A stretch of DNA of 64,000 bases from Hypomyces perniciosus (Eukaryota; Ascomycota; Sordariomycetes; Hypocreales; Hypocreaceae), in NCBI GenBank assembly GCA_008477525.1, contig SPDT01000003.1, positions 3,906,001 through 3,970,000 of the forward strand, read 5' to 3'. Made by a program: the position numbers and the translations under genes. This document shows positions 44,735-57,453 of this stretch, in pieces. Below the pieces are notes generated by a model. That model made no database searches and was not told the DNA's origin. It saw nothing but the letters and a program-made list of their open reading frames with translations. Numbering within the stretch: the stretch's first letter is position 1; every line of letters starts with the position of its first letter.

Positions 44735-47161
44735 AGCTTCTTGCAGCTCCTCCAGGATGCCACTTTTGATTACAAGCGCCAGGCTGGCAAGGTCGCGTCT
44801 CGACTCAATGCGGATATCCAGGTCGTGCAGTCCGGTACGTTGGGGAAGGTCGGTATTATGTGCCGAACTGTCATAGCTTGTGCAGTCCTGGGTTCAATCG
44901 CTCCTCTTCCTTTATTCCTCGGAGGAGTTGCCATATCGTGCCGGAGACTACGGGAAGATATCGAAACTCCGACCATCATCGATTTCCGTTCCGGTGTAGA
45001 CCGAAAACCGCCAATCCCTATTGTAGGTTTCGTGTCGTTCTGTGGCGTCTAATTGCTTCCAGCCCTAATGAGCCTGGACTCGTGAAGGTGTCCTTTGACT
45101 GTCCAGCAGGCAAAGCATTACACTAGTTGGTGTGTCCAGAAGTGGTAACGATTGCGGATCTCACGGCTAGGATTTACGACCGAAGCGAACGAACTGTAAC
45201 TCTAGACGTTCACGAGCTGCGGGATCTGAATGTGAATAATTTGAGAAGCTTCATGAGCTTGGTTCAACAGGAGCCCTCGCTTCTGGAAACGACAGCAGGA
45301 CCGCCTTAGGTACAGGAGGAAAGCTCGTCAGCAGATGGCAACAACAGCGGCTTGCCCTCGCTCGAGTCCAAGATCCTTACCCTTGACGAGGCTACAGTGT
45401 CCTTGGACTCGGCGAATGAGCGATGCATTGAGATGGTCATGGAAGCTATTGCCAAGGGTCGCACCGTCATTGCCATTGCCCATCGCGTTTCTACCCCAAG
45501 AATGCTGGGAATATCATCGCCATGGATGATGATAGCGAGATCATCGAGCAGGGCACCCATATCGAGCTCATGGCTTTCAACAGCTCCTATGCTGGCATAG
45601 CTCGTTTGCAAAGCCTGGTCTTGGAGGACCATGACGACATACCATTCATGACAAGCACCACCAGGGGTGACACAGATTGATTTCGTCGCAGAGGGACTCC
45701 GAAGCAGAGTGGAAGGTCTTGGAGAATAGGGTGGGACAGCCAGTTCAAGAGTCAGATAGAAGGCTCCCTAGACGCCGGCAATGGGGACGTCAATACGTCA
45801 CTCAGTACAACCAAATCTTTCCGGAGAATCCTCGAAAGTATTGGCGGTATGACCAGGTCGCATCAATGGCTCTCGTCATTGCCATTATCTCGGCCGTCAT
45901 CGTCGGTACCACCTTTACATCTGCTGGAGTTATCTTCAGCAGCATCGTCGGAAAGTGAGTGCTTGCAACCCGCCGAGTCAATTCCCGTGGGTGGGCAGGT
46001 TCTTCGGCTTGTTCTTCATGCCTGTGGATGTTGGACTCCCTGCGCATACTGGAAACTGGTCCGGATTTCCCTCGTAACGGAGATGCTTCTGTATAAGATT
46101 CGTGCACTCAGCCGCCAGTTCCCGAAAGAACGAACACCTGCACATATGACAACCCCGGGAATCACGGCTGAAGCTGTCAACTCGCTCAAGATAGTATCTT
46201 TATCTAAGAGATACTAAAAAACCACCGCCAAGCCCTTGACGCTCCCTAGATCTACGCGTTTGCGTATTGGTGGAGTTCAACCAGGATCACCAATGACGAA
46301 CCAGCCAGACCCAGTTCTTTATCATCCTTGTGACCATGTTTGTGAGTGCTTGGCTCTGTGGACAGACGTGTACATACGCTGTCCCGGAGGTCACACGAGC
46401 AAAGGCGACAGCCTCGAGAATCCTGAGTCTGATCGACCTGGATTCTATGGAGTGTCTGGACACTAAGGAGACGGATGTTGCCGTCCCGTCGAGTGAGAAC
46501 GGATATCCAAGCTGCACCTGATGCAACGCCAAAATGGGGTACGGGGGCGAACCAAGGCGGTCTCATATTCGGATATTAAGAAGAATTTCGTTTACAATAC
46601 CAGCTGACCAGTTCGTAGGTCTTGGGGTGCCTCAGGAAGTTGACGACCAGGACCCTTTGTTCCGCGGATATCGACCAGCGAACAGAGTTGCCGAGACTGA
46701 TGGTGTAGACATTTGTGCTCGTGAGAGCATAGAGTTCCGCAATTACACTGTCGTTGTGCCACAGGACTGCACACTCGGCACCAGACCAGGTCAGGCCATG
46801 AAGCTTCTGATGCCGAGATTGAGGAGGCATGCTGACTGGCGAACATTCCGATACTATCATGTCATGCGGCCCTAATGGCTCCCGCCTGGTTAAGAAGCCA
46901 TGATTGCTACTGCTCGACGAAAGCAGCAAGAAGGCTTGGAACATGTTGCCAAGGGGACAACAGTCATCGCCATCACACATAGGCTGCGCACCGCCCGCAA
47001 GGCAGACCCGATCCTCGTGGTTGGGGGCGGCATGTGTGATTGATGAGGAGCGTCACGAGGAACTGGTGGAGAGAAGGAGAGAGGAGAGAACCATACAGAG
47101 GGAATGCACCGCAGCAGATGCTGGGATAGAAATTGTTGTAAATCAGCAGTCTGACGTTTGA
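44735..47161 (+). pseudogene. decayed full-length ABC-B (multidrug/siderophore-type) transporter
   Basis: Fragments of a TMD-NBD-TMD-NBD transporter follow one another in order but in changing frames. TMD1: ATFDYKRQAGKVASRLNADI (about 44765). NBD1: ARIYDRSERTVTLD, then NVNNLRSFMSLVQQEPSLLE (45150-45290). An eroded signature (SRWQQQRLALAR) sits near 45330 in another frame, then Walker B LTLDEATVSLDSANER and the H-loop VIAIAHRVST (45370-45490). TMD2 pieces include MALVIAIISAVIVGTTFTS (about 45870). NBD2 remains include ISFTIPADQFVGLG and VVVPQDCTLG (46590-46780), and finally LLLLDESSKK (about 46900) and DEERHEELVERRR. Frameshifts, in-frame stops, a corrupted LSGGQ and lost Walker A sequence rule out function. 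It faces a promoter with iron-GATA sites, so it may have exported or handled a siderophore or another compound. That is inference. Confidence 0.85.
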
Positions 47162-48094
47162 GTCTAGAGATACTGGCCAATAATCGTAGACAATTCCCAC
47201 ACGTGGAAGATTGAGACCCGGCAAATGGATCTCCAGGGGAAATGCATGACCTGCCGCCTTGATGTCTCTCCTTGCCCAAGCCGATTTGCTGGGTTATACA
47301 AGGAGGTCTCGAGGACCTGTCATCTGCACCGCCCTCTAGACGCCATACCGACGAGCCTACAGCGGGTGGAAGCAGCCTTCAGTGAACGGCTTTTAGGCGG
47401 TTTGGCGGGCTCGGCTTACTAGGCACTGCAGGTCACATGTTCATGTGGGGCCCGCATTCAGAGACTAAACGGTGTCACAGCCAGTCAGACGACGCCGATA
47501 TCGATTTGATACCACACCTCAACTCACACACACTCCATTACGGAGCACCATCCTCCAGTGTGGCACCTTTGATCGCAACCCACTGCTAGCTAGTCAACAG
47601 GCAGGGCCAAGGTTTTTTTTAGACGACGGACTGGTCTAGTTAGCAAAGTAAGTGTCAGCAAAGCAGGACGAAGAAGCAGGGCAGCGGAACAGTCTGCCAA
47701 CACACTCAATGGCCCTCATATATCGTCGAGAGTTGCCTTTGCCTTGAGAGCCCCCCAGTTAGCCACCATTCGGTCTCTAGCTCGTCCGGATAGTCCCTCC
47801 TCCTCTGTGCCTGGTGCAGGTCCTACAGCTCGCTCTGGTGACGATAATCCACACTTGACTGGCGGTTGCGAGCGAGGAGGGAGCTCAATAGCAGCATCAG
47901 CAGCCGTACCCACAAATACTACCGGCCACCCGACTCCTCCAACACCTTCTCGCCCCGTCCCGCTGGGACAAGAAGAGGCATACGAACTCGCCGACTATCG
48001 TGACATTGCCGCGAGAAAGGCTGCTGAAGACCGAGAGCGTCGACGACAGGAAAAGAGAGCGCGCAAGCGGGAGTGGTTGGAGACAAAAGACGAG
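47162..48094. other. intergenic / long 5' leader of the phosphate transporter
   Basis: About 930 nt. It contains a T-run near 47612, a 12-codon upstream ORF (47709-47747), and a stretch from about 47744 to 48094 that stays open in frame with the next gene but has no ATG. Confidence 0.5.
47709..47747 (+). promoter_or_regulatory. candidate upstream ORF in phosphate transporter leader
   Basis: ATG 47709 opens a 12-codon frame that ends TGA at 47745-47747, about 350 nt before the main start. It may modulate translation if it lies within the transcript. Confidence 0.35.
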
Positions 48095-50819
48095 ATGAAG
48101 TTCTCCCACAGCATCCAGTTCAATGCTGTTCCGGACTGGAGCAGCCACTACATCGCCTACAGCAACCTCAAGAAACTGTAAGTCTGGGGAATGGTAGATG
48201 GCCAATTCAATGACTGATCCTCCTATTTCGCAGCATCTATCAACTCGAAAAGGCCGCACACCAAGCCCGAGCCGGTGACGCCGAGTCCCGGCCCCTCATC
48301 TCCAATGAGGAGCCGGAAGAGGTCTTCAGCAGGTCCCTCGGCGTCGAATTGGAGAAAATATGCTCCTTCTACGTCGCCAAGGAGGGAGAGCTGCTTGACG
48401 AGGTCAATCAACTCCTGCGTGATATCGGAGAAGGCGATTCCACCTTGGATGGATCAACTACGCTGCGCCCCGTTCGATCCGAATCCCAGAGCACACATGC
48501 CCGAACGACGAGCTTACGTAGTCAGGGCTCGGACGACGACGACAGCGCAAGCGACGATGACGAGACCACGGGGTTGACGAGGCACGCGAAGGGGAAGTTT
48601 GCCAGGAGGAGGACTGTCAGCAGCATCCCAGATATGACTGCGTCTTCAGATTTTGGCCACTCCGCTAGGAGATACAGCACCACCGTTGACGACTTTGGCG
48701 AGCAGTCTATCATTTTCGGCTCGGCGCTGTACTCATCTGCCATTATGCTGAAGAAGCGCATCATTAGCCTCTACGTCCAGCTCTGCGAGCTTAAGTCTTA
48801 CGTTCAGCTGAACAAGACTGGTTTCAGCAAAGTTTTGAAAAAGTTTGATAAAATCTTGGATAAGGAGCTCCGGTCATCCTACATCCGTACCCATGTCGAC
48901 TCGGCCTATCCCTTCAAAGACGAGACGAAGAAGATTATTGATGAGAATATTGCCAAGATGGAGGCCGCGTACTGTGAGTGTGTCACTGGTGGCGATGAAG
49001 AGCTTGCCAAGAAGGATTTGCGATCTCACCTTCGAGAGCACGTTGTGTGGGAGCGCAACACCGTGTGGCGAGACCTCATCGGCATCGAACGCAGGGCTGA
49101 AGCAGCCAGGTTTGGACAGACACTGCTTGGCCAGGATTCAAGTGTCGCGCCAAAGAGGCTGCAAGGCGATGACGAGACTAAACCTACGGACAAGAAGATA
49201 TCCACGCCCCTGGGGAGAATCATATTGCCCTCCTGGCTGTCAAACACAAGCATGTTGACACTAATCATTTCTATCGTGATTTTCTTGCTCCTCCTATTTA
49301 TCCCGATATTGCGAAAGCCCGAGCAACAAAACTGTTTGGCGCTCCTAGTCTTTGTCAGCTTGCTCTGGGCCACCGAGGTATGTTGCCTTCCTACGGCAAT
49401 AGATAACTTGATGTATCTAACTGTTGTGCCTTAGTCTATCCCACTATTCGTGACTTCGCTCCTTATCCCTTTCCTATCCGTTGTTCTCAGGGTTGTTCGT
49501 GAGGAAGATCCCACCAAGCCTCACAAGCGTCTCAATTCCAAGGAAGCTACTACGGCCATTTTCGCTGCTATGTGGTCTCCGGTCATCATGCTTCTGCTTG
49601 GTGGTTTCACCCTAGCCGCAGCTCTGTCGAAATGCAAGATTGATAAGCGCCTCGCGACGCTGGTTCTGAGCAAGGCCGGCACCCAACCCAAGACTGTGTT
49701 GATTGCCAACATGTTTGTGGCTGCATTTGCGTCAATGCTTATCAGCAATGTCGCTGCTCCTGTTCTTTGCTTTTCCATCATTGAGGTATGCTTCAATAAT
49801 CATCATTTACCCATTCTGTAACTAAAGCTGACTTGGTACACAGCCCATGTTGCGAACTCTGCCGTCCGATTCCAGCATGTCCAAGGCTGTCATCATTGGC
49901 ATCGCCCTGGCCTCAAACATTGGCGGCATGTTGTCGCCGATTGCATCACCACAGAATGTCGTAGCCATGGGTATCATGAAGCCAGAGCCAACCTGGTTGC
50001 AATGGTTCTTCATTGTTATTCCCGTCGGAGCGGTTTCGATCTTCCTGATTTGGCTTCTGCTTCTGGTGACATTCCAGCCCGGCAAGGGTACAGCCATCGC
50101 CCCAATCCGCCCCCTGAAGGAAAGGTTTACCGGAGTCCAGTGGTTCGTGTCCATCGTGACCGTCATTACGATTGTGCTATGGTGTGCAAGCCACAAACTG
50201 GAGTCTATATTTGGTGATATGGGTGTCGTTGCGATCATTCCTATTGTCCTGTTCTTTGGCATCGGCATTCTCACCAAAGAAGACTTCAACAACTTTCCTT
50301 GGACCATCATCATATTGGCCGCTGGAGGCCTGTCGCTGGGCAAGGCTGTTAGGTCTTCCGGCCTCCTACATACTGTCGCCAAGCTCGTTTCAGACGGGGT
50401 TGAGGGCTTGAGCCTCTACACCGTTCTGGTCGTGTTTTCCACGTTGATTCTGGTGGTTGCAACTTTCATCAGCCACACGGTCGCGGCACTCATCTTTCTT
50501 CCTCTTGTGTACGATGTTGGTGTTGCCATGGATCAACCACACCCTAACCTACTGGTTATGGGCGGTGTTTTGATGTGCAGTGCCGCGATGGGCCTGCCTA
50601 CCAGTGGATTCCCCAATATGAGTAAGTTGACCCTCACGACATGGCGCCAGACTTGGAAGCTGACATCTCTTAGCTGCGATTATGAAGGAAGATCCCACTG
50701 GCCAGCGATACTTGCGGGTGAAGCATTTCATCAGCAGAGGTGTGCCCAGCAGTTTAATCACCTTGGTGGTGGTCGTGACCCTTGGGTATGGCATCATGGA
50801 GATTGCAGGTTTAGACTAG
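48095..50819 (+). CDS. SPX-domain low-affinity phosphate transporter (Pho87/Pho90/Pho91 type)
   Basis: Five exons: 48095-48177, 48234-49377, 49435-49785, 49844-50621 and 50674-50819, giving 833 residues. The start MKFSHSIQFNAVPDWSSHYI is the canonical SPX beginning. The SPX domain runs to about residue 315, with an acidic, Ser-rich insert (SDDDDSASDDDETT), and includes KLIYQLEK and the core helices ending VQLNKTGFSKVLKKFDKIL. The rest is a DASS/SLC13-type sodium/anion symporter with about 12 membrane segments. Conserved features include FLSVVLRVV, SNVAAPVLCFSI, ASNIGGMLSPIASPQNVVAM and the C-terminal AAMGLPTSGFPNM motif split by the last intron. SPX binds inositol pyrophosphates and tunes phosphate flux. 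The plasma-membrane (Pho87/90) and vacuolar (Pho91) types cannot be separated here. Confidence 0.92.
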
Positions 50820-51430
50820 CACCGGGGTAATAATACTGGGGGGTTATGTTATAGAATGGATTCATGTACTCGGTACGAAGTACAGAATGAATGAAGTTTT
50901 GATGCTCTGTTTGTCGGGCATGACAATGGACTTATCGGGCTTTCGGAGTTGGGTTTCTTAGAGGGCTTCTGCGTATGGCGTCCATGCAATTTTATTTGAG
51001 CTGCGAGCAGAATGGCTAACCTCGCAAATTTGTGTTCCTACCACCTTACTACCTTGTCGTGCCCGTACGAGTAATTTATGTTGGTAGATATTCTATTGGA
51101 AAATATCGAGAAGAACAAGGTAACATCTGTAGGTAAGGTATCAATTAAAAAGACGGTGTGGATGCGCACTGTAACACTGTGTACAATGCCGAGCTTCATG
51201 CATGCCGATTGACGTCGTCGGTTTTTGGGGTCCGTAAGGTACAGACAGACCGCAATAGTGGCACCTGACGCCTAGAGCTCTTCTCAAGCACACACACCAC
51301 ACAACAATCGCCTTTGCTTCTACAAGCTGCGCTGGCTCTCTCTTGGAGACACTAGAATCCGATTGAACCAGCAGCAATCTGATGACCGTCTCCTCAAGAT
51401 AACCACATCGGCTTCGAGCTGGCCGGCGCC
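50820..51430. other. intergenic upstream of VPS39
   Basis: About 610 nt. A TACGAAGTA copy lies at 50874-50882. The segment before the ATG is CA- and CT-rich leader. No gene is recognised. Confidence 0.6.
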
Positions 51431-54400
51431 ATGCTCTCCGCGTTTACTGCCCGCCCGATCATAGAGCTCCGACAGCGGGACAAGTCCAAGATTGAGACCA
51501 TCCTCGCCTATGGTAGGTACTCGTTTATCTCGCAGATGATATGATTGAAGGTATCGGGGGGCGTTGTAACTAACAGGAGCTTCTAGGTGACCGCATTCTT
51601 GTCGGACTCAACAGTGGCTCCCTTCGGGTCTACCGCCTGAACGAGCTTCCCTCGACCAATGGCTCTTCTTCTCCCGGCCGCACAGCGAATGCGACGCCTC
51701 CACGAAATGGCGACTATTCCCCCTCACAGACGTCGAATAAACCGACAGACTTGCTGCGCGAGGTAGACAGGTTCTCTACCAGAGCGATAGAGCAACTGGC
51801 CATCATCAAGGAGGCCAACACGATTGTCTCTCTCTCCAACTACCACGTATCGCTTCACGACCTGCAAACCTACGACCTCATTGAAACCCTCTCCCGGACG
51901 AAGAATGCTTCTTGCTTTGCCGTCACGTCGAATATCGTCAAGGACCCAGACTCTGGCATCCCTGAAATTATCAGTCGGCTGGCTGTTGCAGTAAAGCGGC
52001 GGCTGCTGCTATGGAGCTGGCATGAGAGCGAGCTTGGCGACAGTGTTGCCGAAATAGTCCTGGCGGAGTCGATTCGATCGGTAACATGGGCAAATGCGAC
52101 AAAGCTGGTGTGCGGTATGAACGGGGGCTACGTCATGGTCGATGCTTTGACGCAAGAGGTGGAAGATATTGTGAGTCCTGGCGCGGTTGGAGCATCTGGC
52201 CAGGGCAGTCGTTTCGGTGCGGTAAGCAGCGCTGGAATGGGGTATATGGGCCTGGGAAGCTACATACCCAAACCTCTGGCCACTAAGTTGGCTGATGGGG
52301 AGATGCTGCTCGCCAAAGATATCAATACCATGTTCATCAACGACGAAGGAAATGCTCTGGAGAGAAGACAAATACCGTGGCAGTCTGCGCCAGAGTCTGT
52401 AGGATACTCATATCCTTACATTGTGGCCCTGCAGCCACCATCGAAAGGTTCGCTCGAGGTCCGAAACCCAGACACATTATCTCTGCTGCAGACTATTTCA
52501 CTCCCGGGGGCCGCTCAGCTACACTTTCCGCCGCCCACAGTCAGCCTTGCCCATGCCGGTAAGGGATTCCACATCTCAAGTGAGCGATGTGTGTGGAAGA
52601 TGGGAGCGACAGATTACGACTCCCAAATTGACGAGCTCGTTGAGGTTAGCAGGTTTGATGAGGCTATCAGCATTCTCAATATGCTTGAAGATGCCCTGCT
52701 GAAGAACAAGACCGAGACACTCCGAGAAGTCAAGATGCTGAAGGCGGAGATGCTATTTAAACAGAAGAAGTATCGAAAATCGATGGACTTGATGAACGAG
52801 GATGATGTTCATGCACCACCCGAGAGAGTCCTGAGGCTATACCCTCGCCAAATTGCAGGGGAATTATCTAGATGGGCAAATTACGAGGAGAAAGAGGAGA
52901 ATGCGGACAGTCCTACAAAGAAGACAAACGGGACAAGATCCAGCAGTCCGGAGGAGGTTGTTGCGGATGCTGCAGAGCCACAAAATGTCGGCGGCTTTGC
53001 GAAGCTTTGGATGGGTTCCCAGAGGAGGCTAGCCGCAGACACAGCATCCATCATCTCGAAGAGGGACGGGGATGCTGACGACTCAGACAAGGACAAAGAG
53101 ACGTCAGCCGCCGAGGACAAGCCTCTTGAAGGGAAGGAATTGACCAAGGCTGTTTTGGAACTGAACAGTTACCTTGCCGGCACTCGAGCACGTCTTCAAC
53201 GAGTCATCGATCCGGTCACGGGCAAATTGAAGCCGCGGACAGATCAACCCAATTCCACAGAGGAGGCAGCAGAGATATTTCTGAAGACGACACAAGACGA
53301 TTCAGAGAAGCAACTAGAGGAGAAGCTGCGTGAGACATTCCGCTTGGTTGATACGACTCTATTCCGGGCCTACATGTTCTCGCAGCCGTCATTGGCCGGG
53401 TCGCTGTTCCGTATCCCCAACTTTTGTGACCCGGATGTAGTCAACGAGAAACTCCTGGAGCACAACCGCTACACGGAGTTGGTTGACTTCTTTTATGGCA
53501 AGAAGCTGCACAAGTCAGCGTTGGAGCTGTTGCACAGATTCGGTGCCGCCCCGAAGCCGGATGAAGCAGCCCCGAGTTTACACGGTCCAGATCGTACTAT
53601 TCAATACCTGCAGAGCCTTCCACCCTCGGAAATCGACCTCATCCTTGAGCATGCAGCATGGACTCTTAAGGTCAGTCCGGAATATGCAATGGAGATTTTT
53701 GTCGGGGATACAGAAAATGCGGAAACACTACCGCGGGATAGAGTGGTGCCTTTCCTTCGAGATCTGGATACAAAACTGGAAGGGCAGTACCTAGAACATA
53801 TCATCAATGAACTTGATGACATGGCGGTTGATTTCCACAACCGCCTAGTTGAGCTTTATGTCACGAATTTGGGGAAAACCAGCAGGGGCGAGGATTGGGA
53901 TGTTCTTATGGAAAAGTTTGTCCGGTTCTTGCGGGAATCTCGGCAAGTGTACAGTCTCACTAGAGCGTTTGCACTGATTCCCAAGGATGGTAAGATACCC
54001 GCCCATACCTGCGTGCTGCTTGGCGATAACTAACGTCTTGGAAAGATGCGGCTTTCTACGAAGCCCAAGCTGTCGTGCTCAGCAACATGGGACAGCACAG
54101 ACAAGCTCTAGAGATATTCGTCTTCAAGATGAAGGATTATGTCAAGGCTGAAGAGTATGTTGGGTGGCTACCTGATCGTTGGATGATACATTAACTAACG
54201 CGGACCAGCTACTGCAACCGGGTACACAGGTCGCAAGGCACGACAACAAATACTTCGGATAAGGCGGTCGATTCGACGCCCTCTATTTATCACACGCTAC
54301 TCTCTCTGTATCTCCAACCTCCTTCATCCCAGAAACCGAACCTCGAGCCTGCTCTAGACCTTCTCTCCAAGCATGGTTCCCGACTCCCGGCCACATCGAC

Positions 54401-54785
54401 CCTTGGTTTGATTCCCGATGACCTTCCGGTTGGTTCTCTCGAGGCATACTTCCGTGGCCGAATACGGGCAGCAAACAGCCTTGTTAATGAGTCCCGGATA
54501 GTTGCAGGGTTGCGCAAGGCAGAGGGCATTTTTGTCGCTGCCAGGCTACATCTTGGTGATGATAAGCCTGGCGGCCAAGGCGGCCGCAACCGGCATGTCA
54601 CCATTACAGATGAGCGGCATTGTGTCGTCTGTCACAAGAAGCTTGGAGGCGGGATGAGAATGGGCGGTAGCGTAGTGGCTGTGTTGACGGATAATACAGT
54701 GGTGCATTATGGCTGTTTGAACAAGGCGACGGGGTATAAATCGGATAGTGCGCGGGTAGCGCCGAGCTGGAGCAAGGGCTTTTAG
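51431..54785 (+). CDS. vps39: HOPS complex subunit VPS39/VAM6
   Basis: Four exons: 51431-51512, 51587-53989, 54046-54154 and 54209-54785, giving 1056 residues with consistent phases. The N terminus MLSAFTARPIIELRQRDKSK leads into a CNH/citron-like beta-propeller (to about residue 330; DRILVGLNSGSLRVYRL across intron 1). A clathrin-repeat-like alpha-solenoid follows, with VPS39 domain 1 around FRLVDTTLFRAYMFSQPSL. A low-complexity acidic linker (about 420-520) interrupts it. Domain 2 near the C terminus includes CVVCHKKLGGGMRMGG and HYGCLNK, a zinc-binding-like end. VPS39 is the Rab7/Ypt7-contacting HOPS tethering subunit at the vacuole and also serves the mitochondrion-vacuole contact site in yeast. 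Length agrees with fungal orthologues. Confidence 0.93.
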
Positions 54786-55044
54786 ATTTCCCTTGTTTCA
54801 TGTCTTCTTCTTTTTCCTCGCTCGGGCACGCATTCCTGTGTCGTCCTCTTTTTCTCTCATTGGTGGCGTTGAGTTTTGGCCGATTGTACCATGATGTGGT
54901 GACCCCCTGCGGGCAACCCATACGATGTGGCAATACCCTTGTGCATATGATATACATATACTCGCTTGCTCTTTGTATATCGACCAGGATTAATGTAGGA
55001 AGTTTCTCGTCCAGAAATTTCACCTTGTGCGTTATGGTGCTCGT

Positions 55045-55332
55045 TCAGTCCTCTTCCTCTTGAACCTCCTCGCCATAGTTCTCCTCCTCCTTGTCTTCAT
55101 TCACAGACGTCTTGGCACCAGCAGCAGCTTCGCGGGCCTTATCTTCTTCCATTCGCGCGGTGAGTTCCTTGTTGATTTGGTCCTGGGTTTCGGTGACAGC
55201 GTTGCGGAGCGCGTGGAGGTACTCGGACTTGTCCTTTGCGGAGGAGGTTGATGGGGCGGAGAGGGATTTGGTGATGGTGAAGGGGGTGCTGGAGGGGGAG
55301 GCGTAGGACGCGGTGAGAGATGGATTGGACAT
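55045..55332 (-). CDS. gon7: EKC/KEOPS complex subunit GON7
   Basis: Single exon, 95 residues, ATG 55332. The sequence starts MSNPSLTASYASPSSTPFTI, has a central helix SEYLHALRNAVTETQDQINK and ends in an acidic tail (NYGEEVQEEED). This short pattern fits fungal Gon7, the small disordered subunit of KEOPS, which makes the t6A modification of tRNAs reading ANN codons and also affects telomeres. The gene is convergent with VPS39, with 259 nt between stop codons. The small size limits certainty, but the helix register and acidic end match the family. Confidence 0.8.
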   Translation of the reverse strand: MSNPSLTASYASPSSTPFTITKSLSAPSTSSAKDKSEYLHALRNAVTETQDQINKELTARMEEDKAREAAAGAKTSVNEDKEEENYGEEVQEEED

Positions 55333-57453
55333 TGTGGCGATATGTATGGGCGTGTATGGGATTTGGTGTTGAGGTTGTGAAGTTGAGGGATGATATTATG
55401 AGGTCGGATAGAGGTGGATGATGAGCGCGGGGCAGGAAAGCATGGAGGGGCAGATAATTTTTCTTCATTGGGAGCATCACGTGGGAGACATGGAAAATGG
55501 CAGGTAGAATAAATCGTTGAGACTGCGAACTTGAGGCATTTTCAAAGTCACAACGGAATCAAAGAAGATATTTTCTGTTTCGAGATATATCATGAACAGA
55601 AGTGTGATCATTATTATTCACTACCTCTAACTAGACCGGACTACGACTGGGAGGACCACCGACTACACCCAAGATCAACTTTTTCTACAAGTACTCGATA
55701 GGAATGTCGGCGTTTTCGGCGTGTGTAAGAAATGATAGACTATACGATGTCGATGACAATGTGCTATGCATACAGAGTATGACTCACATGTCGGTGTCGT
55801 GTTTATCGGAGGAAACAATGAGGTACCAGGCGTCAAAACCCACATAACGTTATAGTCATCGGTTGCGAAATCGAAGACAAGCTGGGCCGAGTCAACAATG
55901 AGAATCGTCGAATGAATGGTCGTTGATTCAACTGGCCCTGGATTGTCCAGTTGAGAATGATGTGGCCAATACATCGTTAGTAGTATCCTTGAACACAAAC
56001 GAGGGTAAATTTAGCCATGACTCACATGAGAAGAAAAAAAAGTGAAGCATCGCCCTCAACAGAATAATCGGAATCGTGAAATTTGTCCCTTTCGAGACAA
56101 ACGCTGCGTATCGCACTCAAGTTCGCGCAACAAGCTTCGCAACGACTTCCCATAGGAACCTGGACTGACAAAACACGCGTCTTCCGCCCCGAAGAGGTAT
56201 ACACGCGCGGCCGCCAGGCCCTGAGATTTCTGATGTCGGTTGCAGACGTCGAGGTGACGCCAGGCCATCACAGGCAGACCACTTGCTCACGCCCACGCTC
56301 CTCCCGGAAGAGGAGGTGAGGTGGAAGGGCACAAGAAACCGAAGTTTCCTGCTTTGAAGCATTCTCCGAATTTCCCACATGCAAAGGTAGTGTTGAGAGG
56401 CTGCTTGCGCAGACTCTCGGTTTGTAGCATGGAAACGCAGCGTTGAAGAGGGCGATGCTTGAAGGAAGAAAGTTGAGGAGAGCAGCTGGAGGTTTTTTTT
56501 TTATAGCTTGCCAGGCGGTGGAGCCCCACATTGGTAGTCGTAGTAGTAGTAGAGCTCGCTTAGCGACTTTTCTACGAATTCTGCTCTGATAAGTTATAAG
56601 GCTGGTTTGGGCGAGTCAGTTTTTGAAAAAAGAAAAAAATTGAATCGTATCCGTAAATGTAATGGGATTCTCGTTGATATTTCTTTTAATTAAAGGAAAT
56701 CATGTGTGGAATAACCTTTTAGCATTTGATTTAGCATCACTTCATCGCCAAGGCTCGGCTTTGAGCCAAGGTTCGGGGTCTATCGGCAGTAGTACATACA
56801 TACCAAGAATGGCAAACCTTGTCTGCGAGCCATTTCTTCTCAAAAGCAGTGTGCTGCAATTTTGGTATGTATTTGCGTTATCTATGTGGTATGGAGTAGG
56901 GCGTATTGCAATCTGCCGGGCAGTATATACGAAGTACACAGTGGAAATGTTTCGGAATAGTATTCTTCAAGGCAATGAAAAGGAAATCGGCCCCATTTTA
57001 ACAGTCTCGTGATAAGACTTCCCGGACCATGACGCTGATTTCAATATGTATGCGACATACCTACGTAGCAAATAGGTAGGATGAAACACTTGGATAAATC
57101 TTCAAGAGAGACTAGCTTGCATTCAAGAAGGAATCAATCAATCAAATGTCGTGCAGAATGCGCCGTCTTGGGCTTATGCAGCTCTGGCGTTGACGCTGCA
57201 ACCCCACGCTGCGACTATCTGACAGCTCAGCCTCACCCACCTACTTGAAGTGGTACTGCTACTATCTACTATCCGTCCCTCCATCTCTGCCCCGTTCATG
57301 TCTCAGCTGCCAAACTACTAAACGAAATATCATATCTGGCTCCCTCAGGAGACCCGAATCCGATCCTACACTCTGCCGACTCGCGCGCCCACCGTCCGTC
57401 CTGCCCGAGTCGCAGCAGTCAAGATGTAACAGGCCTCCTACAAATCTGCGACG
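55333..57453. other. 2.1 kb intergenic, possible gene relic
   Basis: Between divergent GON7 and HbrB genes. The minus strand around 55780-56280 has exon-like patches bounded by GTGAGT and a TACTAAC-like branch, but they do not join into one frame. A TACGAAGTA copy lies at 56928-56936 and a T-run near 56495. Otherwise nothing is recognised. Confidence 0.45.

Noticed and set aside
43365..47700. Possible transposable element behind the ABC transporter decay
   Set aside because: No terminal repeats, target-site duplication, transposase or reverse transcriptase remnant was found.
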